Source: Bacteroidia bacterium (GTDB lineage: Bacteria > Bacteroidota > Bacteroidia > NS11-12g > UBA955). Taken from it: a stretch of 64,000 nucleotides of DNA. Location of the stretch: the NCBI GenBank assembly GCA_023228875.1, contig JALOAG010000005.1, positions 124,001-188,000 of the forward strand, read 5' to 3'. Both the position numbers and the translations under genes were made by a program. The stretch's first letter is position 1. Each line of letters opens with the position of its first letter. Positions 16,047-24,702 of the stretch are shown here, piece by piece. Below the pieces are notes generated by a model. That model worked only from the letters and a program-made list of their open reading frames with translations. It did not search any database and was not told where the DNA came from.

Positions 16047-18638
16047 ATGAACTTTGAAAAATTCACAATAAAAGCGCAACAAAGTGTTCAAGCTGCTCAA
16101 CAAATGGCGTTTAACAAACGTAATACAGTCATTGAGCCTGTGCATCTTCTCACAGGACTTTTTCAAGAAGCAAAAGAAATCTTAGATTTTGTCTTTCAGA
16201 AATCAGGTGCAAACTCCAGCCGAATCGAGCAAACAGCAGATTCAATTCTAAATTCATTAGCAACCGGTAATGCAGATAGCAACTTGTATTTGTCTCCTGA
16301 TGCGAATAAGGTTTTGATGGAAGCAGGCAGGATTTCAAATAAAATGGGAGATGAATATACTTCAACCGAGCACATATTGCTTGCATTGATTGAGGTTAAA
16401 AGCAATATTTCTGATATGTTAAAAGATGCAGGATTGACTAAAGCTATTGCAGAAAAGGCAATTGCGGAGTTACGTAAAGGATCAAAAGTAACATCTCAAT
16501 CAGCAGAAGAACAATACAATGCACTGGGGAATTATGCCATTAACCTGAATTCGCAAGCCGCTAAAGGGAAGTTAGATCCTGTTATTGGAAGAGATGATGA
16601 AATCAGACGTGTATTACAGATTTTATCAAGAAGAACAAAAAACAACCCTATACTTATAGGAGAACCGGGTGTCGGCAAGACGGCTATTGCTGAAGGACTT
16701 GCACATAGAATTATCAAAGGCGATGTGCCCGAAAATCTAAAATCCAAAGTGATTTATTCGCTTGATATGGGTGCGCTTATAGCAGGTGCAAAGTATAAAG
16801 GTGAATTTGAAGAAAGATTAAAATCTGTTGTTAATGAGGTAATATCAGCAGCCGGAGAAATCGTCTTGTTCATTGATGAAATTCACACATTGGTTGGTGC
16901 AGGAAAAAGTGAGGGAGCAATGGATGCTGCTAATATCTTGAAACCCGCTTTGGCAAGAGGAGAGTTGAGAGCGATTGGGGCAACCACACTCAATGAATAT
17001 CAAAAGTTTATCGAACAAGACAAAGCATTAGAAAGACGTTTTCAGAAAGTTTATGTCGATGAACCTACACCGGAAGACGCTGTCTCTATTCTTAGAGGTT
17101 TAAAGGAGCGTTATGAAGTTCACCACAAGGTGCGTATCAAAGATGAAGCAATTGTGAGCGCAGTTGAACTCTCACATCGCTATATTTCAGACCGTTATCT
17201 GCCGGATAAAGCAATTGATTTGCTTGATGAAGCAGCATCTAAAATCAGAATGGAAATAGACTCTGTCCCGGTTGAATTGGATGAACTGAATAGAAAGAAA
17301 ATGCAGTTGGAAATAGAACGTGAAGCTCTTAAACGCGAAAATGATGTACAAAAACTTGAAGAGTTGAACAAGGAGTTAGCTGACATCACCGAAAAACAAA
17401 ATGCGTTAACAGCAGAGTGGCAAAAAGAGAAGTTGGTTGTAGATTCTATTCAGTCATTAAAAAAGAAAATAGAAGACTTAAAATTAGAGGCAGAACAAGC
17501 TGAACGTAACGGAGATTATGGCAAGGTTGCGGAGATTCGTTATGGCCGCATGTTAGAAACTCAAAAAGAACTTGAGAAGCAACAAAGTACACTTGCAGAG
17601 ATTCAACAAAATTCTTCAATGGTAAAAGAAGAGGTTACTTCTGAGGAAATCGCTGAGGTTGTTTCAAAATGGACAGGAATTCCTGTACAAAAAATGATGC
17701 AAAGCGAGCGAGAAAAACTGTTGCACTTGGAAGTCGAATTGCACAAGCGAGTGGTTGGACAAGACGAAGCTATTGAGTCAGTTGCAGATGCTGTACGTAG
17801 GAGTAGAGCCGGACTCCAAGATCCAAAAAGACCGATAGGCTCATTTATTTTTCTGGGAACCACAGGGGTGGGTAAAACTGAACTTGCAAAAGCACTTGCT
17901 GAATACTTGTTTGATACAGAGGATGCTATGGTGCGGATTGATATGAGCGAATACCAAGAGAAGCATACTGTAAGCAGATTGATTGGTGCTCCTCCCGGTT
18001 ATGTCGGTTATGATGAGGGCGGGCAGTTGACAGAAGCAGTACGTAGAAAACCTTATTCTGTGATTTTACTTGATGAGATTGAAAAAGCGCATCCTGATGT
18101 GTTTAATATTTTGCTGCAAGTGTTGGATGACGGTCGTTTGACAGATAATAAAGGAAGAAGAGCAGATTTTAGAAATACCATTATTATCATGACTTCTAAT
18201 ATTGGTTCTCACATTATTCAAGAAAATTTTGAGGATTTGAATAGCGGTAATCATGATGAAGTGATCGCAAAAACAAAAGCGGAAGTTTTTGAGTTATTGA
18301 AAAAAACAATAAGACCGGAGTTCTATAACAGGATTGATGAAATAGTAATGTTTGAACCATTAAGCAGAAATCAAATAGAAGCCATTGTGAAAATTCAGTT
18401 GGATGTGCTGCAAAAACGTCTTGCAGACAACGGAATTGTGTTTGAAGCAACCGAAGAAGCTGTAGATTGGTTGAGCCAATTAGGTTACGACCCGCAATAT
18501 GGCGCACGACCGCTCAAAAGAGTAATTCAGAAAAAGGTATTAAATGAATTGTCTAAGAAAATCTTGGGTGGTGATGTTGTCAAAGAGAAAAAAGTCATTT
18601 TAGATTCTTTTGATAATCAATTAATCTATAGAAATTAA
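16047..18638 (+). CDS. clpB: ATP-dependent disaggregase ClpB
   Basis: ClpB is a hexameric AAA+ ring that pulls proteins out of aggregates together with DnaK. All 863 residues align in layout with the family: N-domain (1-145), first ATPase domain with Walker A GEPGVGKT near 207 and ATP-binding LFIDEIHTLVGAG, the middle coiled-coil domain (about 405-525) that docks DnaK, and a second ATPase domain with GTTGVGKT near 608 and arginine-rich sensor regions (YDPQYGARPLKR). The presence of the full middle domain separates it from ClpA and ClpC. The gene ends in a perfect 10-bp inverted repeat. dnaK is 15 kb away on the other strand. Confidence 0.98.
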   Translation: MNFEKFTIKAQQSVQAAQQMAFNKRNTVIEPVHLLTGLFQEAKEILDFVFQKSGANSSRIEQTADSILNSLATGNADSNLYLSPDANKVLMEAGRISNKMGDEYTSTEHILLALIEVKSNISDMLKDAGLTKAIAEKAIAELRKGSKVTSQSAEEQYNALGNYAINLNSQAAKGKLDPVIGRDDEIRRVLQILSRRTKNNPILIGEPGVGKTAIAEGLAHRIIKGDVPENLKSKVIYSLDMGALIAGAKYKGEFEERLKSVVNEVISAAGEIVLFIDEIHTLVGAGKSEGAMDAANILKPALARGELRAIGATTLNEYQKFIEQDKALERRFQKVYVDEPTPEDAVSILRGLKERYEVHHKVRIKDEAIVSAVELSHRYISDRYLPDKAIDLLDEAASKIRMEIDSVPVELDELNRKKMQLEIEREALKRENDVQKLEELNKELADITEKQNALTAEWQKEKLVVDSIQSLKKKIEDLKLEAEQAERNGDYGKVAEIRYGRMLETQKELEKQQSTLAEIQQNSSMVKEEVTSEEIAEVVSKWTGIPVQKMMQSEREKLLHLEVELHKRVVGQDEAIESVADAVRRSRAGLQDPKRPIGSFIFLGTTGVGKTELAKALAEYLFDTEDAMVRIDMSEYQEKHTVSRLIGAPPGYVGYDEGGQLTEAVRRKPYSVILLDEIEKAHPDVFNILLQVLDDGRLTDNKGRRADFRNTIIIMTSNIGSHIIQENFEDLNSGNHDEVIAKTKAEVFELLKKTIRPEFYNRIDEIVMFEPLSRNQIEAIVKIQLDVLQKRLADNGIVFEATEEAVDWLSQLGYDPQYGARPLKRVIQKKVLNELSKKILGGDVVKEKKVILDSFDNQLIYRN

Positions 18639-18653
18639 TTGATTATGGAGTAT

Positions 18654-18683
18654 ATTTGGCACTGTCGTTTGATAGTGCCAAAT
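18654..18683 (+). terminator. inverted repeat after clpB, possible terminator
   Basis: Perfect 10-bp arms ATTTGGCACT and AGTGCCAAAT enclose a 10-base spacer that can itself pair partly. There is no T tract after it, so it is an atypical terminator; it could instead stabilise the clpB 3' end or bind a regulator. Confidence 0.45.
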
Positions 18684-18722
18684 GTGTTTAGGGGGATAAG
18701 ATTTATCTTTTGTTTAATTTCT

Positions 18723-18738
18723 TGGCACAAAACTTGAA
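18723..18738 (+). promoter_or_regulatory. sigma-54-like promoter element before the DUF3108 gene
   Basis: TGGCAC-N5-TTGAA matches the sigma-54 consensus TGGCAC-N5-TTGCW except for A in place of C at -12. The predicted transcription start is near 18749, after the first ATG (18745) and before the ATG at 18766, which is preceded by GGAGG. Confidence 0.4.
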
Positions 18739-18765
18739 AATCAAATGAGTATGATGGAGGTTAAC

Positions 18766-19647
18766 ATGAACAAGAAAAACAAAAATTCTATGCTCGTAGC
18801 AGGTTTATTACTTGCAGGTTCCTTTATGTGGTTTGGCAATGTAGCAATGATTACTTCAATCTTTCAAGAACCTAAATCAGAGGGTGTAACTGAGGATAAT
18901 AGTAATTATGTTTACCGTAAACTTCCGAATACCGCTTTTCAAGAAGGTGAGAAGTTAAATTTCAGAGTTCACTATGGAATTATTAATGCTGCAAATATTC
19001 AAATGGAAGTTGTTGCAGATAATCAACTTTTTTCAAGACCGGAGGAATTAAAAGGGCGCAAAGCCTTTCATGTGGTAGTGCAGGGTAGTACAATTAAAGC
19101 ATTTGACTGGGCTTTTAAAGTAAGAGATAGATTTGATTCTTGGATAGATGAGGATGCGCTTGCACCTTTGAAATACAGCAAGTCTGTACTTGAAAACAAC
19201 TATACCGACCAAGATTTAGTGTATTACAGACATGTTAGCGGGAAATTAAATGGTAAAAAGGGGAATTTAGATATTCCAAGCTATACTCAGGATATTGCTT
19301 CCGCACTATATTATGCCCGAAATATTGAATTTAAAAATGCAAAAGTTGGAGAGTCTTTCCCAATTGACGTGTATCTTGACAATGAAATTTATAATCTGAA
19401 TTTCAAATATTTGGGAGTTGAAACTATTAAGTCTGATATTGGTAAGGTAAAATGCTACAAACTAAAACCAAGACTCGTAGTCGATAGAGTCTTTAAAGGC
19501 GAAGATGATATGACTGTTTGGATTTCTGCTGATGAAAATAAAATTCCTATTAGGGTGCAGTCAGATATTCAAGTGGGTTCACTCAAAGTTGATTTAACTT
19601 CATATTCAGGTTTGAGAAATAACTTTGATGCCAAACTCAAAAAGTAA
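18766..19647 (+). CDS. DUF3108 family exported protein
   Basis: A 293-residue protein with a basic N-terminus (MNKKNKNSM) and a hydrophobic segment (LVAGLLLAGSFMWFGNVAM) that acts as a signal peptide or anchor. The mature part matches DUF3108: YRKLPNTAFQEGEKLNFRVHYG, then beta-rich sequence including DSWIDEDALAPLKYSK and VWISADENKIPIRVQ. This family is predicted to be a lipocalin-like barrel outside the cytoplasm; its role is unknown. The frame also offers ATG at 18745, but the GGAGG at 18756-18760 sits five bases before ATG 18766, and the upstream promoter candidate starts after 18745. I therefore use 18766. Confidence 0.85.
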   Translation: MNKKNKNSMLVAGLLLAGSFMWFGNVAMITSIFQEPKSEGVTEDNSNYVYRKLPNTAFQEGEKLNFRVHYGIINAANIQMEVVADNQLFSRPEELKGRKAFHVVVQGSTIKAFDWAFKVRDRFDSWIDEDALAPLKYSKSVLENNYTDQDLVYYRHVSGKLNGKKGNLDIPSYTQDIASALYYARNIEFKNAKVGESFPIDVYLDNEIYNLNFKYLGVETIKSDIGKVKCYKLKPRLVVDRVFKGEDDMTVWISADENKIPIRVQSDIQVGSLKVDLTSYSGLRNNFDAKLKK

Positions 19648-19727
19648 AGTCGGTTATATGTTCCCGTTTATCCTGTTGAGCTTAAATTTATAGTGGACTT
19701 TCTTTTAATGTAAGACCTGTAATTGCA

Positions 19728-19735
19728 TACATTTG
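19728..19735 (+). promoter_or_regulatory. -7 promoter element of the exonuclease gene
   Basis: TACATTTG matches TAnnTTTG. It overlaps a TTG at 19733 that begins the longest frame, so translation must start downstream, at the ATG at 19754. Confidence 0.6.
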
Positions 19736-19753
19736 CTCAATAAACAGCTTCTT

Positions 19754-20476
19754 ATGAGAATACTCGAAGATTTAGATTTAAAATCAGTGTTGGTGATGGA
19801 CATTGAAACGGTTTCGGGACAGAAGTCTTACGAAGATTTATCAGATAAATGGAAATTACTTTGGAATAAAAAGGCTTCCAACATTAAATCTAACGAAGAA
19901 GATACTCCTGAGTCACTGTATTCCAGAGCAGCTATTTACAGTGAGTTTGGAAAAGTAATTTCCATTTGTTGCGGTATGTTTACTTTGAAAGAAGGAGAGT
20001 GGTTTTTTAAAGTAAAAGATTTTTCAGGACATGATGAATCTGTGTTGCTGCAAGATTTTGCTGATATGTTAAATAAACATTTTTCTAATGGTATGTACCG
20101 TTTCTGTACACACAATGGACGTGAGTTTGATATTCCATATTTGTGCAGAAGGATGCTAGTGAATAGAATTAAATTGCCTTCAATGCTAGATATGAGCGGA
20201 TTAAAACCGTGGGAGGTGCAGCATATTGACACAATGGATCTTTGGAAGTTTGGAGATTATAAGGCGTACACGTCTTTAAATCTCTTAGCAGCTTTGTTGG
20301 ATATTCCTTCGCCTAAAGATGATATTGATGGCAGCATGGTTGGCAGTGTATATTGGGAGGAAAATGATTTAGAGCGAATTGTTGCCTACTGTAAAAAAGA
20401 CATTGTTACAACAGCAAGGGTTTTGATGAAACTCAAAATGATGAAGCCTGTCTCCGATGAGAATGTCATACTGTAA
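19754..20476 (+). CDS. PolB-type 3'-5' exonuclease family protein
   Basis: A 240-residue predicted 3'-5' exonuclease of the DNA polymerase B exonuclease-like group (PF10108). The three DEDD motifs are visible: Exo I as VMDIET near residue 17, Exo II as HNGREFDIPYL near 120, and Exo III as YCKKDIVTTA near 218. Other conserved text includes SKWKLLW-type DKWKLLWNKKA and AIYSEFGKVISICCG. It would degrade single-stranded or mismatched DNA ends in the cytosol; its physiological role in Bacteroidota is not established. The start is placed at ATG 19754 because the -7 promoter box overlaps the upstream TTG. Confidence 0.88.
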   Translation: MRILEDLDLKSVLVMDIETVSGQKSYEDLSDKWKLLWNKKASNIKSNEEDTPESLYSRAAIYSEFGKVISICCGMFTLKEGEWFFKVKDFSGHDESVLLQDFADMLNKHFSNGMYRFCTHNGREFDIPYLCRRMLVNRIKLPSMLDMSGLKPWEVQHIDTMDLWKFGDYKAYTSLNLLAALLDIPSPKDDIDGSMVGSVYWEENDLERIVAYCKKDIVTTARVLMKLKMMKPVSDENVIL

Positions 20477-20566
20477 TTCCAATCTAATTGATTTCATTAT
20501 TAATTCATTATCATTGGGGGATGTTGCGTTGTTTGCTGTATTGTGTTTTAGAAATTGAGGAAGTAA

Positions 20567-21205
20567 GTGAGTGCCAAAACCATTTATATAGTTAGACACG
20601 GACAAACGGATTTTAATAAACGGAACATTGTTCAAGGCAGTGGAATCGACTCCGACTTGAACACTATGGGATTGTTACAAGCCGAGAGTTTTTTCGATTA
20701 TTATAAGGATGAAGGTTTTGACATTGTTTATACATCAGGTCTAAAACGAGCCATTCAAAGTGTTGCTCCTTTTATTGCAAATGGACTGCAACACAAAATT
20801 CATCTTGGACTAAATGAGATAAATTGGGGTATTTTGGAAGGGCAGGAGAGTACGCCATTCCAACGTAAAATGTTTGATGAAATAATGAAACAATGGCGTT
20901 TAGGAAACCTCAATACAGCAGTAGAAAATGGCGAAACACCAATACAGTTATTAGCCAGGCAACAGCAAAGTTTAGATGACATTTTGCAGTCGGAATCGCA
21001 AAGAATCCTCATTTCTTCCCATGGAAGGGCATTGAGGAGTTTTATGTGTCTATTAACCGGAGAGCCGCAGCAAAACATGCATTTGTTTCCGCATACCAAC
21101 CTTGGCTTATACGTCTTAGAGCAAGTAGAGGAAAGGCGTTTTGAAATTGTATTGAAAAACAATACAGACCATTTAGCTGAAGCATTGATTACAAGCTATT
21201 ATTAA
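20567..21205 (+). CDS. histidine phosphatase superfamily protein
   Basis: A 212-residue phosphatase or mutase of the phosphoglycerate mutase superfamily. The catalytic RHGQTDFN motif starts at residue 10, followed by QGSGIDSDLNTMG; the second conserved histidine is in ISSHGRALRSFM, and the acid-base glutamate is probably within LNEINWGILEGQ. These features indicate a phosphohistidine mechanism. The substrate is not evident; cofactor-dependent phosphoglycerate mutase is unlikely given the short length and divergent sequence. It starts with GTG, preceded by GAGGAAG. The preceding exonuclease gene is 90 bp upstream. Confidence 0.88.
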   Translation: MSAKTIYIVRHGQTDFNKRNIVQGSGIDSDLNTMGLLQAESFFDYYKDEGFDIVYTSGLKRAIQSVAPFIANGLQHKIHLGLNEINWGILEGQESTPFQRKMFDEIMKQWRLGNLNTAVENGETPIQLLARQQQSLDDILQSESQRILISSHGRALRSFMCLLTGEPQQNMHLFPHTNLGLYVLEQVEERRFEIVLKNNTDHLAEALITSYY

Positions 21206-21253
21206 TAATCTTGTTTCGGTCGCTTTTTATTTATCAAACCCATACATTTATTT

Positions 21254-21261
21254 TAGTTTTG
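21254..21261 (+). promoter_or_regulatory. -7 promoter element of queA
   Basis: TAGTTTTG matches TAnnTTTG, 13 bases before the queA ATG. The transcript leader would be only about seven bases. Confidence 0.5.
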
Positions 21262-21274
21262 CAGTGATTTTAAA

Positions 21275-22465
21275 ATGAATCCGATACTGCAACCGATTTC
21301 ACTGACTGAATTTGAATATAACCTACCGGATGAGCGAATTGCCAAATTCCCTTTGAGTGAAAGAGATGAATCCAAATTGTTGTTTTATCAACGAGGTGCC
21401 ATTGCACATCATACCTTTTCTACACTTCCTTTCTTACTTCCATCAAGTTCCTCTTTGTTGTTTAACAAATCCAGAGTTGTGCCGGCACGTATAGAGTTTT
21501 TTAAAGAAACAGGTACCCGTATAGAAGTGTTTTTATTAGAGCCTTATGAAATGGAATACAGTACCGCCTTTGCGGGCAAGGGTATAGTAAGATTCAGAGC
21601 ATTGATCGGTAATAAAAAACGTTGGAAAGATGAGCAAACCTTACATATTGGAATGAATCAGTTTGATTTATATGCGGAGTGGGTAAATAGAGAAGATAAT
21701 ATTGTAAGTCTTAGATGGACGAGTGATGTTACTTTTTCTGAATTATTGGAAACAATAGGTAAACTACCGCTACCTCCATATTTGCACCGTGATGCAGAGA
21801 CTTCAGATTATCAAACTTACCAAACCGTTTTTGCTGAGGAAGAAGGAGCTGTTGCTGCACCTACAGCGGGATTGCATTTTACCGATAAAATATTGAAATC
21901 GTTAGCTGTTAATGGAGTAATAACACATAAAATGACGTTGCATGTTTCTGCGGGAACATTTTTACCTGTTACAGTCAGCAATGTGCTTGAGCATCCTATG
22001 CACAACGAAGTATTTTATTTTGATAAAGAAGATGTGCAGTATTTATTTGGAGCGGAGTGTTTGATTCCTGTTGGTACAACTTCATTAAGAATGGTTGAAA
22101 GTTTATACTGGATGGGAGTTGCATTATTAAAAGACGGGATAGATACTTTTAGTCTGGATAAATTTTATCCTTATCAGTTCTTCGATAAAAATATTCATTC
22201 CCGGGATGTCAAAGCAGCATTACTTTCTTATATAGAAAAGCACCCTCATCAAAGAATTCGCGCTTCTACACGTTTAATGATTGTTCCCGGGTATAAACCA
22301 CAACTTTGCAAGGGATTAATAACAAACTTTCATCAACCTTCATCAACGCTCATCATGCTTGTGGCTTCGTTGATTGGAAAAGATTGGAAAAAAGTTTATA
22401 CCGAAGCGATGTCCAACCAATACCGTTTCTTGAGTTATGGTGACAGCAGTTTGTTAATTTGGTAA
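21275..22465 (+). CDS. queA: S-adenosylmethionine:tRNA ribosyltransferase-isomerase
   Basis: QueA transfers and isomerises the ribosyl group of SAM onto 7-aminomethyl-7-deazaguanine in tRNA, forming epoxyqueuosine at the wobble position of GUN anticodons. The 396-residue protein shows the family blocks YNLPDERIAKFPLSERDESKL, FNKSRVVPARI, LPLPPYLHRDAE-D-YQTV, AAPTAGLHFTD, LHVSAGTFLPV and NFHQPSSTLIMLVASLIG. It is longer than the ~350 of E. coli, mainly through inserts around residues 95-150, which is usual in Bacteroidota. It has its own promoter. No other queuosine genes are nearby. Confidence 0.95.
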   Translation: MNPILQPISLTEFEYNLPDERIAKFPLSERDESKLLFYQRGAIAHHTFSTLPFLLPSSSSLLFNKSRVVPARIEFFKETGTRIEVFLLEPYEMEYSTAFAGKGIVRFRALIGNKKRWKDEQTLHIGMNQFDLYAEWVNREDNIVSLRWTSDVTFSELLETIGKLPLPPYLHRDAETSDYQTYQTVFAEEEGAVAAPTAGLHFTDKILKSLAVNGVITHKMTLHVSAGTFLPVTVSNVLEHPMHNEVFYFDKEDVQYLFGAECLIPVGTTSLRMVESLYWMGVALLKDGIDTFSLDKFYPYQFFDKNIHSRDVKAALLSYIEKHPHQRIRASTRLMIVPGYKPQLCKGLITNFHQPSSTLIMLVASLIGKDWKKVYTEAMSNQYRFLSYGDSSLLIW

Positions 22466-22519
22466 ACATACTTTTCCTGTCAGATAAATGAACCCCATTC
22501 ATTAAACACCTTTAGAACA

Positions 22520-22527
22520 TATATTTG
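22520..22527 (+). promoter_or_regulatory. -7 promoter element of the beta-CASP hydrolase gene
   Basis: TATATTTG matches TAnnTTTG and ends five bases before the ATG at 22533. This again suggests a very short or absent leader. Confidence 0.5.
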
Positions 22528-22532
22528 CGGCA

Positions 22533-23945
22533 ATGAAACTTACATGTTGGGGTGCTGCGGGGACTGTTACAGGTAGTATGCATCTTCTAGAAACAGATTC
22601 AGGAAGGAGGATTTTGGTTGATTGCGGACTGTATTATGAAAAGAAAAATAAAGATATTACAGAGCATAACAGACGCTTTCCATTTAGCCCAAAAAGTATA
22701 GATGCGGTTATACTCACCCATGCTCATATTGATCATAGTGGAAACCTACCCAACCTAGTGAATCAAGGATTTGAAGGGAATATATATTGTACTGCACCAA
22801 CTAAGGAATTGAGCTTGTATTTACTTGAAGATTCTGTCAATATTCAGATGGCTGCGCTTGATAAAACTTTTGTCAAAAAGAAATCTAAAAAGCATAAGAA
22901 AAAAAATATTGAGGAAGGGCTGCTTTATAATTATAAACATATCAAACAAATGCTGGGGCAAGTTGTTACCATAGACTATCAGGTTAGCAAGCGGGTTTTA
23001 GATGATATTGAAATTACGTTTTACAATGCAGGTCATATTTTAGGTGCAGCATCAGTAATGGTCAAAGTAATTGAGGGGAATGAAGAAAAGACGATTGGAT
23101 TTACAGGCGATTTGGGCAACTATAACTCAAAACTAATGATAGATCCCACTCCTTTGCCTCAACCTGATTTTCTGGTTACAGAGGCTACTTATGGAGGGCG
23201 CTTGCATGCAGACGGGAAAAATGCGATGGATTTGTTGCTGGATGAAGTTGTTGAGACTTGTGTCAATAAACGTGGAAAGTTGATTATTCCTGCTTTTAGT
23301 GTAGGCAGGACACAAGCAATTATCTTTACATTACATCAACTCTATGTAGCAGGCAGGTTGCCCAATATTAAAATTTTTACTGATAGCCCATTGGCAATCA
23401 AAACTACCAGAATGTATGAAACCTATATTGATTTGTTGAATAATGAAGCTAAGGATTTTCACAAGAATTATGGCGACATCTTTGCATTTGACTTGCTTTA
23501 TACATTGCTATCGCCTGAACACAGTGAATCTATCAGCCTTGACCCTGAACCATGTGTAATTATTTCGGCAGCGGGTATGGTAGAGGGGGGAAGAATTCAA
23601 CAACATGTCAGAACAAATATCTCAAATCCACATTCCTCTATCTTGATTGCAGGATACTGTGCTGAGGGAACATTTGGTCATTTGCTTCTGCAAGGGTTAA
23701 GCCACGTTGTTATTAATCAAAAAGAACGACCGGTATTAGCAACGATTAAGCAAACAGATGGCTTTTCTGCACATCCAGACCACAAAGGATTGTTAGATTT
23801 TATTCATAAAACTCAAGGTTCGAATACGCGTAAAGTTGTTATTGTTCATTCCGACCCTGCTTCAGCCAAAGCACTCAAGGAAGCTATTTCTCCCTCGCAT
23901 CATCCTGAGATGGCTGAACGAGGTAAAGTCTTTGAATTGAACTAA
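22533..23945 (+). CDS. beta-CASP metallo-beta-lactamase-fold RNase-like protein
   Basis: A 470-residue predicted ribonuclease of the beta-CASP group. The metallo-beta-lactamase domain opens with WGAAGTVTGSMHLLE and has the zinc site THAHIDHSGNLPNL. GHILGAASVM and GFTGDLGNY give the downstream metal ligands. The beta-CASP insert (about 200-370) has TEATYGGR, IPAFSVGRTQ and the late blocks SAAGMVEGGRIQQH and TDGFSAHPDHKGLLDFI, the C-terminal RNA-specificity region. It resembles YSH1/CPSF73-like bacterial proteins and would act on RNA in the cytosol. A lysine-rich insert (KKKSKKHKKKN) lies near residue 115. The RNA target is unknown. Confidence 0.9.
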   Translation: MKLTCWGAAGTVTGSMHLLETDSGRRILVDCGLYYEKKNKDITEHNRRFPFSPKSIDAVILTHAHIDHSGNLPNLVNQGFEGNIYCTAPTKELSLYLLEDSVNIQMAALDKTFVKKKSKKHKKKNIEEGLLYNYKHIKQMLGQVVTIDYQVSKRVLDDIEITFYNAGHILGAASVMVKVIEGNEEKTIGFTGDLGNYNSKLMIDPTPLPQPDFLVTEATYGGRLHADGKNAMDLLLDEVVETCVNKRGKLIIPAFSVGRTQAIIFTLHQLYVAGRLPNIKIFTDSPLAIKTTRMYETYIDLLNNEAKDFHKNYGDIFAFDLLYTLLSPEHSESISLDPEPCVIISAAGMVEGGRIQQHVRTNISNPHSSILIAGYCAEGTFGHLLLQGLSHVVINQKERPVLATIKQTDGFSAHPDHKGLLDFIHKTQGSNTRKVVIVHSDPASAKALKEAISPSHHPEMAERGKVFELN

Positions 23946-23983
23946 AAAGAATACATAGAACAGTGGTGATAAAAACTCAGGGA

Positions 23984-24000
23984 GTTATTAGACGGACTGA
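23984..24000 (+). repeat. 17-base word, copy 2
   Basis: GTTATTAGACGGACTGA, one base different from the copy at 7230-7246. It lies 31 bases before the PH-domain pseudogene. Confidence 0.35.
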
Positions 24001-24030
24001 CGTTAGTAAGCAAAAGACTAGTAAACTGTG

Positions 24031-24489
24031 ATGCAAAAAGTGCAGAAAACAATGACGAAAACATATAAATCAAAAATAGGACTTGAGTTAGTCATCTCAC
24101 TTCTCATAATATTTGGAACAGTATTTTTCTTAGTTGTCTTAGAAAACAGAGTTGGCTTGGGGCTATAATTCTTTTACCTATCGTTGCATTTGTTGTCCAT
24201 ATTTTTATGACAACATATTATACAATAAACGGAAACAGATTAATAGTCAAGTGTGGCTTTTTATTCAACAAGACCATAGATATATACAATAAAAAGAATT
24301 GTAGAAACTCGTAATCCTCTATGTGCTACGGCAACTTCAATTGACAGACTTGAAATTTCATTTGGAAAATAAGACTCTATTATGATCTCGCCAAAGTTGA
24401 AAAGTGAGTTTATCAACGACATAACATAGCTAAACCCAAATGTAGAGGTTAAGTTACGAAAAAAAGCAACTGAAAACGTTTCAAAATAA
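24031..24489 (+). pseudogene. decayed bacterial PH-domain protein
   Basis: Reading across frames recovers a single ~145-residue protein. Frame 1 from ATG 24031 (or 24052) gives TKTYKSKIGLELVISLLII and a membrane segment. It breaks near 24150-24165; the next frame gives LLPIVAFVVHIFMTTYYTIN and GNRLIVKCGFLFNKTIDIYN. It breaks again near 24295, and the third frame gives IVETRNPLCATATSIDRLEISFG, then a stop, DSIMISPKLKSEFIND, another stop, and LNPNVEVKLRK. The order and content match short bacterial PH-domain (DUF1200-like) membrane proteins. Two frame changes and two stops rule out a functional gene, unless the assembly is very poor here. Confidence 0.85.
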
Positions 24490-24568
24490 CCCTTGTCAAA
24501 GCTTCACTCATAATTTGCTAGGTACTATGGATTGTCTTGCAGTTTCAGGATGAAACAGAAATAAAAAA
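24490..24568. other. short gap before the terminator
   Basis: No gene is visible here. It holds the region between the decayed PH gene and the tRNA-Pro terminator. Confidence 0.4.
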
Positions 24569-24593
24569 AGCTGTCTGTAAAGACAGCTTTTTA
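24563..24593 (-). terminator. terminator of tRNA-Pro
   Basis: Perfect 8-bp stem AGCTGTCT / AGACAGCT around a GTAA loop (24569-24588). It is flanked by seven A on one side and a T tract on the other, so it can work in both directions. It lies 14 bases past the tRNA 3' end on the minus strand. Confidence 0.85.
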
Positions 24594-24601
24594 TTGTTCA
24601 G

Positions 24602-24675
24602 TCGGGATGACTGGATTCGAACCAGCGACCCCTCACACCCCATGCGAGTGCTCTACCGGGCTGAGCCACATCCCG
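24602..24675 (-). tRNA. tRNA-Pro (GGG anticodon)
   Basis: Minus strand, 74 nt without an encoded CCA. The acceptor stem CGGGATG pairs with CATCCCG, followed by discriminator A. The D arm contains GCTC-AGCCCGGTAG-AGC. The anticodon stem CTCGC/GTGAG encloses ATGGGGT, placing GGG at 34-36, which reads proline CCC codons. The T arm is GCTGG-TTCGAAT-CCAGT, with the canonical TTCGAAT loop. A hairpin terminator follows. Confidence 0.95.
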
Positions 24676-24702
24676 AACTTTTTGGGTTTGCAAATATAGA
24701 GA

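Noticed and set aside
18723..18733. The 18745 ATG of the DUF3108 gene
   Set aside because: The ribosome-binding site GGAGG lies between it and 18766, and the promoter candidate predicts transcription from about 18749.
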